From: an uncultured Clostridia bacterium
GTDB lineage: Bacteria; Bacillota; Clostridia; Oscillospirales; Ruminococcaceae
NCBI GenBank assembly: GCA_947175045.1
Contig: CAMWLH010000121.1
Span: forward strand, 1 to 6,503
Reading direction: 5' to 3'
DNA length: 6,503 nt
Numbering within the stretch: the stretch's first letter is position 1; the number at the start of each line of letters is the position of its first letter. Shown here in pieces: positions 1 through 6,445 of the stretch. The translations under genes and the position numbers were made by a program. The notes beneath the pieces are model-generated. The model saw only the letters and a list, made by a program, of their open reading frames with translations. It was not told the DNA's origin and did not search any database.

Positions 1-165
1 GACGAGGACTTTATGGCAGCCTACGAAAAGGCGGAGGAGCTGCGCGGAGAGCTTGACGTGTCGCTTTACAAAAAGCCGAAAAAGATGAAATCGCTTCTGG
101 ACAGGCTTCAGAGCGGAGGCTTTGCGGGCTTTGCCTACGCGGACGGAGAAATAAGATGGTTCTGA
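1..165 (+). CDS. C-terminal end of a gene starting upstream; possibly HisRS/HisZ-like anticodon-binding-type domain
   Basis: An open frame enters from the left edge and ends at TGA 163-165, giving 54 residues that start DEDFMAAYEKAEELRG and end ADGEIRWF. Its codon style (GCG, GAG, CTG, GGA) matches the genes downstream, which is why I call it coding. The fragment shows a helix with AEELR, a strand like DVSLY, a basic KKPKKMKSLLDRL helix and a short strand GFAGFAYADG. This alternation resembles the last part of the class II anticodon-binding domain of histidyl-tRNA synthetase and of some HisZ-type (ATP phosphoribosyltransferase regulatory) proteins, where A-LR-x-G-V-E is followed by K-L...YA and a final strand. 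The resemblance is weak and unanchored because no catalytic part lies in the window, so the function is a guess; that it is a real gene end is much safer. The gap to the next start is 58 nt, so co-transcription is possible. Confidence 0.55.
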   Translation, partial: DEDFMAAYEKAEELRGELDVSLYKKPKKMKSLLDRLQSGGFAGFAYADGEIRWF

Positions 166-208
166 AGCTCCATTGCGTATTTTGGCATTGGCTTTTACAT
201 TGACAACG

Positions 209-215
209 AAAGGGG
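209..215 (+). promoter_or_regulatory. Ribosome binding site of the sugar kinase gene
   Basis: AAAGGGG lies 8 nt before the ATG at 224. It decides the start: the frame is open further upstream to a TTG at 173, but that TTG has no Shine-Dalgarno sequence and would add a 17-residue hydrophobic/basic leader not expected for a cytoplasmic PfkB kinase, whose fold normally begins directly with a strand like KKVILLGEP. Confidence 0.8.
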
Positions 216-223
216 TTTTAACT

Positions 224-1171
224 ATGAAAAAGGTTATTCTGCTCGGCGAACCTCTGGAGCTGTTTCGGGCTGAGAGCGGCTCTCTTTCGGAGGCTGAACG
301 GTTTACCGTGTCGGCAGCGGGAGCGGAGCTTAACGTTGCCGTAGGATTGGCACGTCTTGGGCTTCACCCCGTATATGTCACGATGGTGGGAAGCGACGCT
401 GGCGGCGACAGGATACTCGCCTTTATGCGCAAACACGGTATTGACAGCAGCCTTGCAGCCGAGGACAACTATCATCAGACAAGCGTACTGATGAAAAGCG
501 GCTGTGAAGTGCGGCGGCTAACGGAAAACCCGGCGGTTTCATTTATACCCGCATCGGTTTTTGATAAAATCGATTTTTCGGAGATAAGCGCGGTGTGCTT
601 TTCGGGAAGCTTCCCCACACTATGCGATAACACCGCCCAAGCCGCGTTACATATAACCGAGCTCGCGAGGGCGGCGGAAGTTCCCGTGGTATTCGACCCC
701 AATCTGCGCGGAGCGCCGAAAAATTCCCAAAAAGCAATAGATATTATAAATGATTTTGCCGCAAAAGCGGATATATTCCTGCCCAGCCTTAACGAAGCAA
801 AGGTGCTGTGCGGGCTTGACGATCCCGAGGAGATCGCGGAGCACTACCTTTCCAAGGGAACCCGCAAGATAGTCATAAAGCTCGGAAAGCGCGGGGCGTT
901 TTACAAAAGCGCTGTGGAGAGCGGCATAGCCCCCACATTCCGCGCGGACGAGGTAGTTGATGAGGAGGGAGCGGGCGACGGCTTCACGGCGGGGCTGATA
1001 AGCGGGATATGCGAGGAGATACCGCTCGGCGAGGCTGTGGTGAGAGCCAATGCGGTAGGCTGTATGCAGATACAGTGCAGGGGCGCTCACGAGGGTCTGC
1101 CCACAATGGAGCAGCTACGCGAATATATGCTCGACCACCGCTTTGTGGTGGAGGGCTGCAAGGAATTCTGA
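224..1171 (+). CDS. PfkB/ribokinase-family sugar kinase, probably 2-dehydro-3-deoxygluconokinase-like
   Basis: This 315-residue cytoplasmic enzyme should transfer phosphate from ATP to a hydroxyl of a sugar or sugar acid. Residues 1-8 form the opening strand MKKVILLG. The substrate/signature-1 region is AAGAELNVAVGLARLG (31-46), where many members have GG-x-x-x-N. FDPNLR (157-162) and the NEAK segment (190-193) are typical of 2-keto-3-deoxygluconate kinases. KLGKRGAF (219-226) leads into the ATP site, and GAGDGF (249-254) is PfkB signature 2 with D252 as catalytic base. The tail RGAHEGLPT (287-295) resembles the G-x-x-EGLPT end of KdgK-type proteins. Length is normal for the family. Oddities are AAG instead of GG at the first motif and VDEEGAGD in place of the common VDTTGAGD. 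Fructokinase, 5-dehydro-2-deoxygluconokinase or another specificity cannot be excluded by eye. No uronate or KDPG-aldolase gene is in view to settle the substrate. Confidence 0.9.
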   Translation: MKKVILLGEPLELFRAESGSLSEAERFTVSAAGAELNVAVGLARLGLHPVYVTMVGSDAGGDRILAFMRKHGIDSSLAAEDNYHQTSVLMKSGCEVRRLTENPAVSFIPASVFDKIDFSEISAVCFSGSFPTLCDNTAQAALHITELARAAEVPVVFDPNLRGAPKNSQKAIDIINDFAAKADIFLPSLNEAKVLCGLDDPEEIAEHYLSKGTRKIVIKLGKRGAFYKSAVESGIAPTFRADEVVDEEGAGDGFTAGLISGICEEIPLGEAVVRANAVGCMQIQCRGAHEGLPTMEQLREYMLDHRFVVEGCKEF

Positions 1172-1181
1172 GAACTTGTTC

Positions 1182-1200
1182 TGAAGCGCAAAACGCTTTA
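1182..1200 (+). other. Small intercistronic hairpin between the kinase and HAD-fusion genes
   Basis: AAGCG (1184-1188) pairs with CGCTT (1194-1198) around a CAAAA loop, and one G-T and one T-A pair extend it to 7 bp (1182-1200). It lies 11 nt after the kinase stop and ends 12 nt before the next ribosome binding site. There is no T-run after it, so it does not look like an intrinsic terminator. It could be an RNA-processing or stability element, or chance. The ability to pair is seen directly; any role is inferred. Confidence 0.3.
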
Positions 1201-1212
1201 AAGCCGATATCT

Positions 1213-1218
1213 GGAGGA
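1213..1218 (+). promoter_or_regulatory. Ribosome binding site of the HAD-fusion gene
   Basis: GGAGGA, with its GGAGG core 5 nt before ATG 1223. A TTG at 1220 is in the same frame but would sit only 2 nt from the core, too close for initiation, so ATG 1223 (protein start MTLYVSDLDGT) is preferred. Confidence 0.75.
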
Positions 1219-1222
1219 CTTG

Positions 1223-2791
1223 ATGACATTATACGTTTCCGACCTGGACGGAACGCTGCTGCGCTCGGATCAGACGCTTTCCGTGGAAACGGTAAGCACG
1301 CTGAACAGGCTGATGGCTGATGGGGTAATGTTTACCTACGCCACCGCGCGCTCGTTCAGCAGCGCCGCTCCCTTAGTAAGCGCCTTAAAGCTGACAATCC
1401 CCGCTGTGATTTTCAACGGGGTTTTTGTCGTTGACCCCAAAACGGGGGAGCACCTTATCGAGAATATTTTTTCCGAGGAAAGCTTTGAGCTTGCACAAGA
1501 CTATTTTATAGCCAATAATCTTGCTCCGCTGGTGTATTCCTTTATAGACGGCAGGGAGCGTGTATCGTATCTCAAGGACAGATTGGACGAGGTGCGCGGT
1601 TATGTGGAATCAAGGCGTGGTGATAAACGGCTTCGCCCTGTGCGGAGCTATCGTGAGCTGTTTAAGGGCAGCGTGTTTTATTTTACGCTTTTTAACCCTA
1701 AAAATCCCGCGGAAATGGACGGGATATTCTCGCGCGGAAACGGATTTTCAAGGAATTATATGAAAGATACCTATGACGACAGCATGTGGTATGAGATTTT
1801 CAGCAGCGAAGCAAGCAAGGCGGGAGCGCTGCGGCAGGCGGCGGAGCTTGTGAGGGCAAATGAGCTTGTATGCTTCGGCGATAACAGCAACGATATGTCC
1901 ATGATACTGTCGGCGGATATAGGAGTGGCTGTGGGCAACGCCTGTGAGGAGCTGAGGAAAAACGCCGATATTGTTATCGGCACAAACAACGAGGGCGCGG
2001 TCGCGGAATTTATCAGACGGCGCGAAAATGTTCCGCAGTCGGCGAACAGGTTCTCGGAGGCTCTGGGACGGGCTATGATACGCCAAAAGGGTATGCACGG
2101 CTCGGTGGGAACGCAGAACGAAAAGCTTATCCACGCCACCCTCAAAAACTACTACGCGCCCTTTTCGGACGAACAGGAGATAAAGATCGGGAATTTTTTT
2201 GCCGACGCGGTGAACGAGGGGGGTATTTTTGAAATACAGACCCGCGCGCTGAAGCGGCTTTCGGAAAAGCTCAGGCAGTTTTCCGCGGGCTCGCATGTTA
2301 CCGTCGTATACCCTATCGAAGCTAACGTGCGCACAACATACATAAATACCGATACGGGAGAAATCGTAAAGGAGACGCCATACCGCAGCCATAACCCGAA
2401 GCTAAAAATATTCTCGGAGCTGTATTCCATCAGGGAGTTTATTTTTAACGGCAGCGTCAGCGTGATACTTGCACGGCTTAAGCTGGACAAGCGGGTGTAT
2501 TTCAGCGGGCAGATGCCGAATATGCGTAACCGGCTCGCACGGAAAAAGGTTTATATCGAGAAAGTCCCTCTGGAGCTGCTGGAGGAAATACGGCTGGACA
2601 ATTCGCATGACTACGCGCGGTGGATGCCGGAAAATCTCCCCAAGAGGTTTACAAAAAATGAGTTCTGCGCCGCCGTCAAGGACTCCCCCGCCTCGCTGCG
2701 GCTGGAGCTTTTAAGAGCGGCGGGGCTGATCGTGCAGGTCGGCAAGAGCGGGCGGAGCTATGTGTATTCGGTAAAGAAAGGGGAACTGTGA
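1223..2791 (+). CDS. Cof-type HAD-IIB phosphatase fused to a PD-(D/E)XK-nuclease-like domain and winged-helix-like tail
   Basis: This 522-residue protein has two halves. Residues 1-270 are a HAD hydrolase of the Cof/IIB group: motif I DLDGT (7-11, nucleophile D7, acid D9), motif II ATARS (T41), a C2-type cap at about 85-185, motif III SKAGAL (K199) and motif IV GDNSNDMSM (219-227, D220 and D224 for Mg). Such enzymes dephosphorylate sugar phosphates or other small metabolites. Cof proteins normally end here, but this one continues. Residues 300-365 hold NEKLIHATLKNYY, then IGNFFADAV (D328), IFEIQT (E337, Q339) and HVTVVYPI. That order (helix with E, strand with D, strand with E-x-Q) resembles a PD-(D/E)XK-type core found in otherwise uncharacterised bacterial proteins. 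Residues 473-518, from LPKRFTKNEF to GRSYVYSV, look like a winged helix. There is no frameshift or internal stop, so the fusion is real in this sequence. The stop overlaps the addB start by 1 nt. The HAD call is firm; the nuclease-like and wHTH calls are inference. Confidence 0.88.
   Translation: MTLYVSDLDGTLLRSDQTLSVETVSTLNRLMADGVMFTYATARSFSSAAPLVSALKLTIPAVIFNGVFVVDPKTGEHLIENIFSEESFELAQDYFIANNLAPLVYSFIDGRERVSYLKDRLDEVRGYVESRRGDKRLRPVRSYRELFKGSVFYFTLFNPKNPAEMDGIFSRGNGFSRNYMKDTYDDSMWYEIFSSEASKAGALRQAAELVRANELVCFGDNSNDMSMILSADIGVAVGNACEELRKNADIVIGTNNEGAVAEFIRRRENVPQSANRFSEALGRAMIRQKGMHGSVGTQNEKLIHATLKNYYAPFSDEQEIKIGNFFADAVNEGGIFEIQTRALKRLSEKLRQFSAGSHVTVVYPIEANVRTTYINTDTGEIVKETPYRSHNPKLKIFSELYSIREFIFNGSVSVILARLKLDKRVYFSGQMPNMRNRLARKKVYIEKVPLELLEEIRLDNSHDYARWMPENLPKRFTKNEFCAAVKDSPASLRLELLRAAGLIVQVGKSGRSYVYSVKKGEL
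2776..2783 (+). promoter_or_regulatory. Ribosome binding site of addB, inside the end of the HAD-fusion gene
   Basis: GAAAGGGG lies 7 nt before ATG 2791, wholly within the last codons of the upstream gene (encoding part of VKKGEL). The upstream TGA (2789-2791) and the ATG share one base (TGATG), a classic arrangement for translational coupling by terminating and re-initiating ribosomes. The in-frame GTG at 2788 is only 4 nt from the site and is less likely to be the start. Confidence 0.8.
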
Positions 2792-5700
2792 TGACACGGT
2801 TCATTGTCGGCAGGGCGTGCTGCGATATATCCGAAAAAATGCGGCGGGAGATGACCGATCTTCTTCAAAAAAATCCCGAAGAGCAGAAAATAATATACAT
2901 CGTTCCCGACCAGTTTGAATACGAAACGGAAAAGGCGGTGTACCGCGCTCTGGACGGGCGCGGTCTGGCGGGACGCTCCTCCGAAGTAAACATCCGCACG
3001 TTTTCCTCGCTTTCGGAGGAGATACTCAGCACACTTGACGAGAAAAAACGTCCCGCGGACGATATCGTCAAGAATATCATAATGCACCGTGTGGTCAAGG
3101 AGCACAAAAACGAGCTGCGCGCGCTCGGCGCGATCGCGGAAAAGCCCGGCTTCTGCCACAGAATGGTGCAGACCGTGACCATGCTCAAAACCGCCGGGAT
3201 CGCCGACAGAGAGCTGTCGGAGGAAAATATCGAGCTGAAGCTGTCGGAGCTGCCCGAGATCAACGGCGAGAGCGCCGACCGCAGGGATATCCGCGGCTAC
3301 ACACTCATAACCGACAAGCTGAGGGACGTGGGACTGTTGTACCTTGCATACAACGCGCGGCTCTCGGAGCGCTATCTTGACAAGCTGGACTTCACCGCGC
3401 GGGCGGCGGAGCTTATTTCCTCGACGGATATTTTTGACGACGCGCGGGTATTCGTGGACTGCTTTAACGACTTCACCAACAGCCAGATGGATTTTCTTAA
3501 GAACGTGGTGACCTACTCGGAAAATGTTACGCTGGGATTTGCCGCGGAGCTTTCCCCGCGCGCGGGGCGCGGGGATATATTCGGGACGATAAACCAACGT
3601 ATAGCGCGGCTTAAGGAGCAGGCGGAGATAGAGGGCGAAGCGGTATTCTGCACCGAGGGCTTTATGGAGCGAATAAGCAGCGAAGCGGTGCGGTTTCTTT
3701 CGGATAATATTTACGGCGAGGGGCAGAGCGGCGCGGAGGAACCTCCCGAGCTCATCACCGCGCGGGATATACATGAAGAACTTGACTATGTCGCGGCGAG
3801 GATACGGCAGCTCACCACCGAAAACGGTATGCGCTACAAGGACATCGCGGTGCTGTGCACGGGACCCGACGTTTACGGGAGCTATGTGGAGAGCGCTTTC
3901 GCAAAATATGATATCCCAATATTCTGCGATATTCCTGAAAGTATACTTCATCAGCCGCCGGTAAACTTCATCATTTCGCTGCTTAACGCGGTAAGGAGCT
4001 TCTCGGCGGAGACCTTGCTGAGCTATGTCAAGACGGAATTTTTGCAGCGGGAGATAATCGGGCGGGACGGCAAACCGCGAATGGCGGGGCTTACCAAAAA
4101 GGATATAGACGTTTTCGAGACCTATATTTTTGAGTGGGCTGTGGGAACGGACGCGCTGAAAAAGGAGTTCACATTTAACGACCCGAACACTCCCCGCGCG
4201 GAGGAGATACGAAAGGCGGTAGTAGACCCGCTGCTGTCGCTCGGGGAGCGCCTTAAGGACAGGAACGGCGACGAGATCACCGCAGAGATTTACGAGTTTA
4301 TAATAAATGAGGTGGGAATGAACCGCGCCGTCGCCGCGCGCTGCAAAAACGCTGACGGGACGGTAAACTCCGAGCTTATTTCGCTGTATCAGCGGCTTTG
4401 GGATACTATCTCGGGAATATTCGACAGCCTGTGGCACGGGCTGAAAAACGATAAGATCCCGCTTGCGGAGTACGCGCGGCTGTTCCGCGACATCTGCGCG
4501 GAGACTACCCTCGCCAAGCCGCCGCAGTACGTCGACACGGTGCTGGTGGGAGATATCGACAGGACGCGCGCAGGCGACGTAAAGGCGGTCTTTATTATCG
4601 GAGCGCTGTATGACACGTTCCCCTCCCCCGCGGCGGAGGCGGGAATTTTCTCGGAGTTTGAAACGGAGCTTATCCGCGAGAATATCTTCAATTTTGACAA
4701 CACTCACAAAAAGGAATACTCCCTGAAAAGCGCCAAGGAGCAGTACTGTCTGTCCCTTTATCGCGTTTACAGGGCTATCTCGCTCCCCTCGGAGCTGCTT
4801 TGCGTGAGCTGCCCCGAAACGGATATTTCGGGAAGAGCGGTCATTCGCTCGGAGATATTCGGGGAGATCGCAAGACTGTTCACAAACGCAAGGGTACGCA
4901 AGGCGGCGGAGCTCGGCGAGGCTTTCTACTGCCGCTCGCTTAAGGCTGCAAGACAGCGCTATGCGGCGGGGATATATTCCGACAGCGCGGAGCAGTCCTC
5001 GCTGCGAGATGCCCTGATAAACGCGGGTCAAGGGGAGTACGTCGGGCGGCTCGGACGGTTAAAGGACAACCGTCGGTACGGGCAGTCGCGGAAACTAAGC
5101 AAAAATACCGCCGAAAAGCTGTTTACCACCAATATTTCCGCCACAAGGATAGAAGCTCTCAGCACCTGCCGCTTTGCGTACTTCTGCGAGCAGGGGCTTA
5201 AAATTCGGCAGATGAAGCAGCGCAGCTTCAACAGCCTGTTCAGGGGAAACGCGGTGCATTATGTGCTTCAAAAGGTCCTGGAGCGCTACTGCTGCGATAT
5301 GGAGGGATTTTTCGGGCTTGACAGACGAGCTGTCGCGGGTCTGGTGGACTTCTACCTCACGGAATACCGCATAAAGGAGACCAGCGGGGATTTCGCGGGG
5401 GACAAGCGAATAGAATATCTGTACAACAATATCGCCGTAGCCGCCTGCGATGTGCTGATAGTTATACAGGCGGAATTTGCCGCAAGGTATTACCGCCCCA
5501 AGCTGTTTGAGCTTAAGCTGTCGGAGAGCCCCGAAGCGGGTCTGGCGGACAACGGCGGGGTGTTTGAGGGAGCTTTGCCCGAAGCCGCGCTGTTCACGGA
5601 AACCAAGGCGGAGCTTCCCGAAAGCGGCGGGTCTGCCGCGGCGCAAAGGGGCAGCATTTACGTCAGACCTCTTAGGATCACAGCGGGCGGGCGCGAGTTC

Positions 5701-6387
5701 AATATCACGGGCACCATCGACCGCGTGGATATGTTCACGGACGAAGCTGGGCGGCAGTATCTGCGCGTGGTGGATTACAAGACGGGACGGCGGCAGTTCA
5801 GCGTTCACAGTGCGAAATACGGCGTAAACGTACAAATGCCGCTGTACCTGTTCGCGCTGTGCGACGCAAATAAGGACGAGGTATTCCCGGGAGGAGTCGC
5901 CTATACTCCCGCGAAAATCTCGGGAGCAATGCCGAGCCGCCTTTCAGCGTTCAATCTGCTGTCGCAGAGCTACAAGCAAAGCGGAATGTACGTTCTCGAC
6001 CCCTCCACCTCGGAGGAAATGGAGCACTACGCGGACTATATCACGAAAATAATATCGGGCGGTATCGGCGATCCGAATGAGAAGCTCCCCAAGCCGGAGG
6101 ATATCCTGCCCGATCAGGACAATCGGCTTACGGCGGAGGAATTTGAGAGCTTCCGCAAAGAATGTATCGGGACTATCGGAAGCAGGCTGGAGCTGCTGTT
6201 TGACGGAGATATCGAGCCCGTTCCGCTGAGCTACAAGGAAAAGGAGAACGTCGAGGGAAAGAGCGTTTCAAGGAACAGGTGCGCCTGCGACTACTGCCGA
6301 TTTGAGGAGATATGCGGGAACGCAGGAGAACGTGAGGAAGTTCCCGCAGCTCCCAAAAAAGAAAAAACAGAAAAAAAAGCAACATAA
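2791..6387 (+). CDS. addB: ATP-dependent helicase/nuclease AddAB, subunit B (AddB/RexB-like)
   Basis: AddB is the second subunit of the cytoplasmic AddAB complex that resects double-strand DNA ends for RecA-dependent recombination. At 1198 residues it is full length for the family. Family landmarks in order: N-terminal MTRFIVGRA with IYIVPDQFEYETEKAVYR (35-52) and NIRTFSSLSEEIL (67-79); VDCFNDFTNSQ (222-232); HEELDYVAARI (328-338) followed by RYKDIAVL; IPIFCDIPESILHQPP (375-390); and VKAVFIIGALYDTFP (597-611). The C-terminal nuclease shows H823 in RGNAVHYVLQ, D980 in GTIDRVD, and D995/K997 in VVDYKTG. The iron-sulphur ligands are C793 (STCRFAYF) and the closing C1166-x2-C1169-x5-C1175, an exact match to the expected spacing. 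The usual N-terminal Walker A (G-x-x-GSGK) is absent: the sequence runs GRACCDISEK. A roughly 45-residue acidic/Ala/Gly-rich stretch (911-955) interrupts the nuclease domain, and the protein ends in a Lys-rich tail. AddA is not in the window. Confidence 0.93.
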   Translation: MTRFIVGRACCDISEKMRREMTDLLQKNPEEQKIIYIVPDQFEYETEKAVYRALDGRGLAGRSSEVNIRTFSSLSEEILSTLDEKKRPADDIVKNIIMHRVVKEHKNELRALGAIAEKPGFCHRMVQTVTMLKTAGIADRELSEENIELKLSELPEINGESADRRDIRGYTLITDKLRDVGLLYLAYNARLSERYLDKLDFTARAAELISSTDIFDDARVFVDCFNDFTNSQMDFLKNVVTYSENVTLGFAAELSPRAGRGDIFGTINQRIARLKEQAEIEGEAVFCTEGFMERISSEAVRFLSDNIYGEGQSGAEEPPELITARDIHEELDYVAARIRQLTTENGMRYKDIAVLCTGPDVYGSYVESAFAKYDIPIFCDIPESILHQPPVNFIISLLNAVRSFSAETLLSYVKTEFLQREIIGRDGKPRMAGLTKKDIDVFETYIFEWAVGTDALKKEFTFNDPNTPRAEEIRKAVVDPLLSLGERLKDRNGDEITAEIYEFIINEVGMNRAVAARCKNADGTVNSELISLYQRLWDTISGIFDSLWHGLKNDKIPLAEYARLFRDICAETTLAKPPQYVDTVLVGDIDRTRAGDVKAVFIIGALYDTFPSPAAEAGIFSEFETELIRENIFNFDNTHKKEYSLKSAKEQYCLSLYRVYRAISLPSELLCVSCPETDISGRAVIRSEIFGEIARLFTNARVRKAAELGEAFYCRSLKAARQRYAAGIYSDSAEQSSLRDALINAGQGEYVGRLGRLKDNRRYGQSRKLSKNTAEKLFTTNISATRIEALSTCRFAYFCEQGLKIRQMKQRSFNSLFRGNAVHYVLQKVLERYCCDMEGFFGLDRRAVAGLVDFYLTEYRIKETSGDFAGDKRIEYLYNNIAVAACDVLIVIQAEFAARYYRPKLFELKLSESPEAGLADNGGVFEGALPEAALFTETKAELPESGGSAAAQRGSIYVRPLRITAGGREFNITGTIDRVDMFTDEAGRQYLRVVDYKTGRRQFSVHSAKYGVNVQMPLYLFALCDANKDEVFPGGVAYTPAKISGAMPSRLSAFNLLSQSYKQSGMYVLDPSTSEEMEHYADYITKIISGGIGDPNEKLPKPEDILPDQDNRLTAEEFESFRKECIGTIGSRLELLFDGDIEPVPLSYKEKENVEGKSVSRNRCACDYCRFEEICGNAGEREEVPAAPKKEKTEKKAT
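3554..3574 (+). repeat. 14-bp GC-only palindrome with a tandem 7-bp repeat inside addB
   Basis: CCCCGCGCGCGGGG (3554-3567) is a perfect palindrome made only of G and C, and its right half CGCGGGG is repeated directly at 3568-3574. It encodes SPRAGRG around residues 255-261 of AddB, a loop-like, poorly conserved stretch between family motifs. It may simply reflect Arg/Gly/Ala codons in a GC-rich style. It is a likely place for polymerase slippage or sequencing error, although the frame is intact here. Confidence 0.5.
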
Positions 6388-6388
6388 C

Positions 6389-6406
6389 GCCCCCGCATTA
6401 AGGGGC
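6389..6406 (+). other. Short GC-rich hairpin just after addB
   Basis: GCCCC (6389-6393) pairs with GGGGC (6402-6406) around an 8-nt loop, starting 1 nt after the addB stop. No T-run follows on the + strand (ACACAGG comes next), so it is not a standard intrinsic terminator for addB. On the - strand it would be followed after 10 nt by eight T, which is too far for a good terminator. It might protect the mRNA 3' end or do nothing. Confidence 0.35.
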
Positions 6407-6445
6407 ACACAGGTCAGAACAGAAAACCGCCCACGCAGGGAAATT

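Noticed and set aside
173..223. In-frame TTG start that would extend the kinase by 17 residues
   Set aside because: No Shine-Dalgarno sequence precedes it, whereas ATG 224 has AAAGGGG at 8 nt and gives the expected family N-terminus.
200..228. TTGACA (200-205) followed 17 nt later by TATGAA (223-228), like a sigma-A promoter
   Set aside because: The -10-like box overlaps the kinase ATG, so transcription would start inside the gene; it cannot drive the full-length kinase. No other convincing promoter was found in the 58-nt gap.
1171..1182. Dyad AGAAC-TT-GTTCT after the kinase, reminiscent of a Firmicute LexA (DinR) box, tempting because addB lies downstream
   Set aside because: The LexA box needs GAAC and GTTC separated by four bases; here only two separate them, and there is no promoter around it.
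2041..2095. Internal ATG codons (2075 and 2093) that could start a separate C-terminal protein from the HAD-fusion gene
   Set aside because: The GGAGG upstream is about 14 nt from the first, and the AAAAGGG is only 1 nt from the second; neither spacing supports efficient initiation, so a single fused protein is preferred.
2758..5031. Very long open frame on the minus strand opposite addB
   Set aside because: It is a codon-bias shadow: Arg/Leu/Val-rich translation without recognisable domains, lying wholly antisense to an AddB whose motifs are clearly conserved.
5095..5835. Minus-strand open frame of 246 codons opposite the AddB nuclease domain
   Set aside because: It is antisense to the conserved iron-sulphur and nuclease motifs, shows no family features of its own and has no ribosome binding site that I can identify.
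6370..6406. Intrinsic terminator on the minus strand (GC hairpin then eight T)
   Set aside because: The T-run begins about 10 nt after the stem instead of directly after it, and no minus-strand gene is visible to the right.
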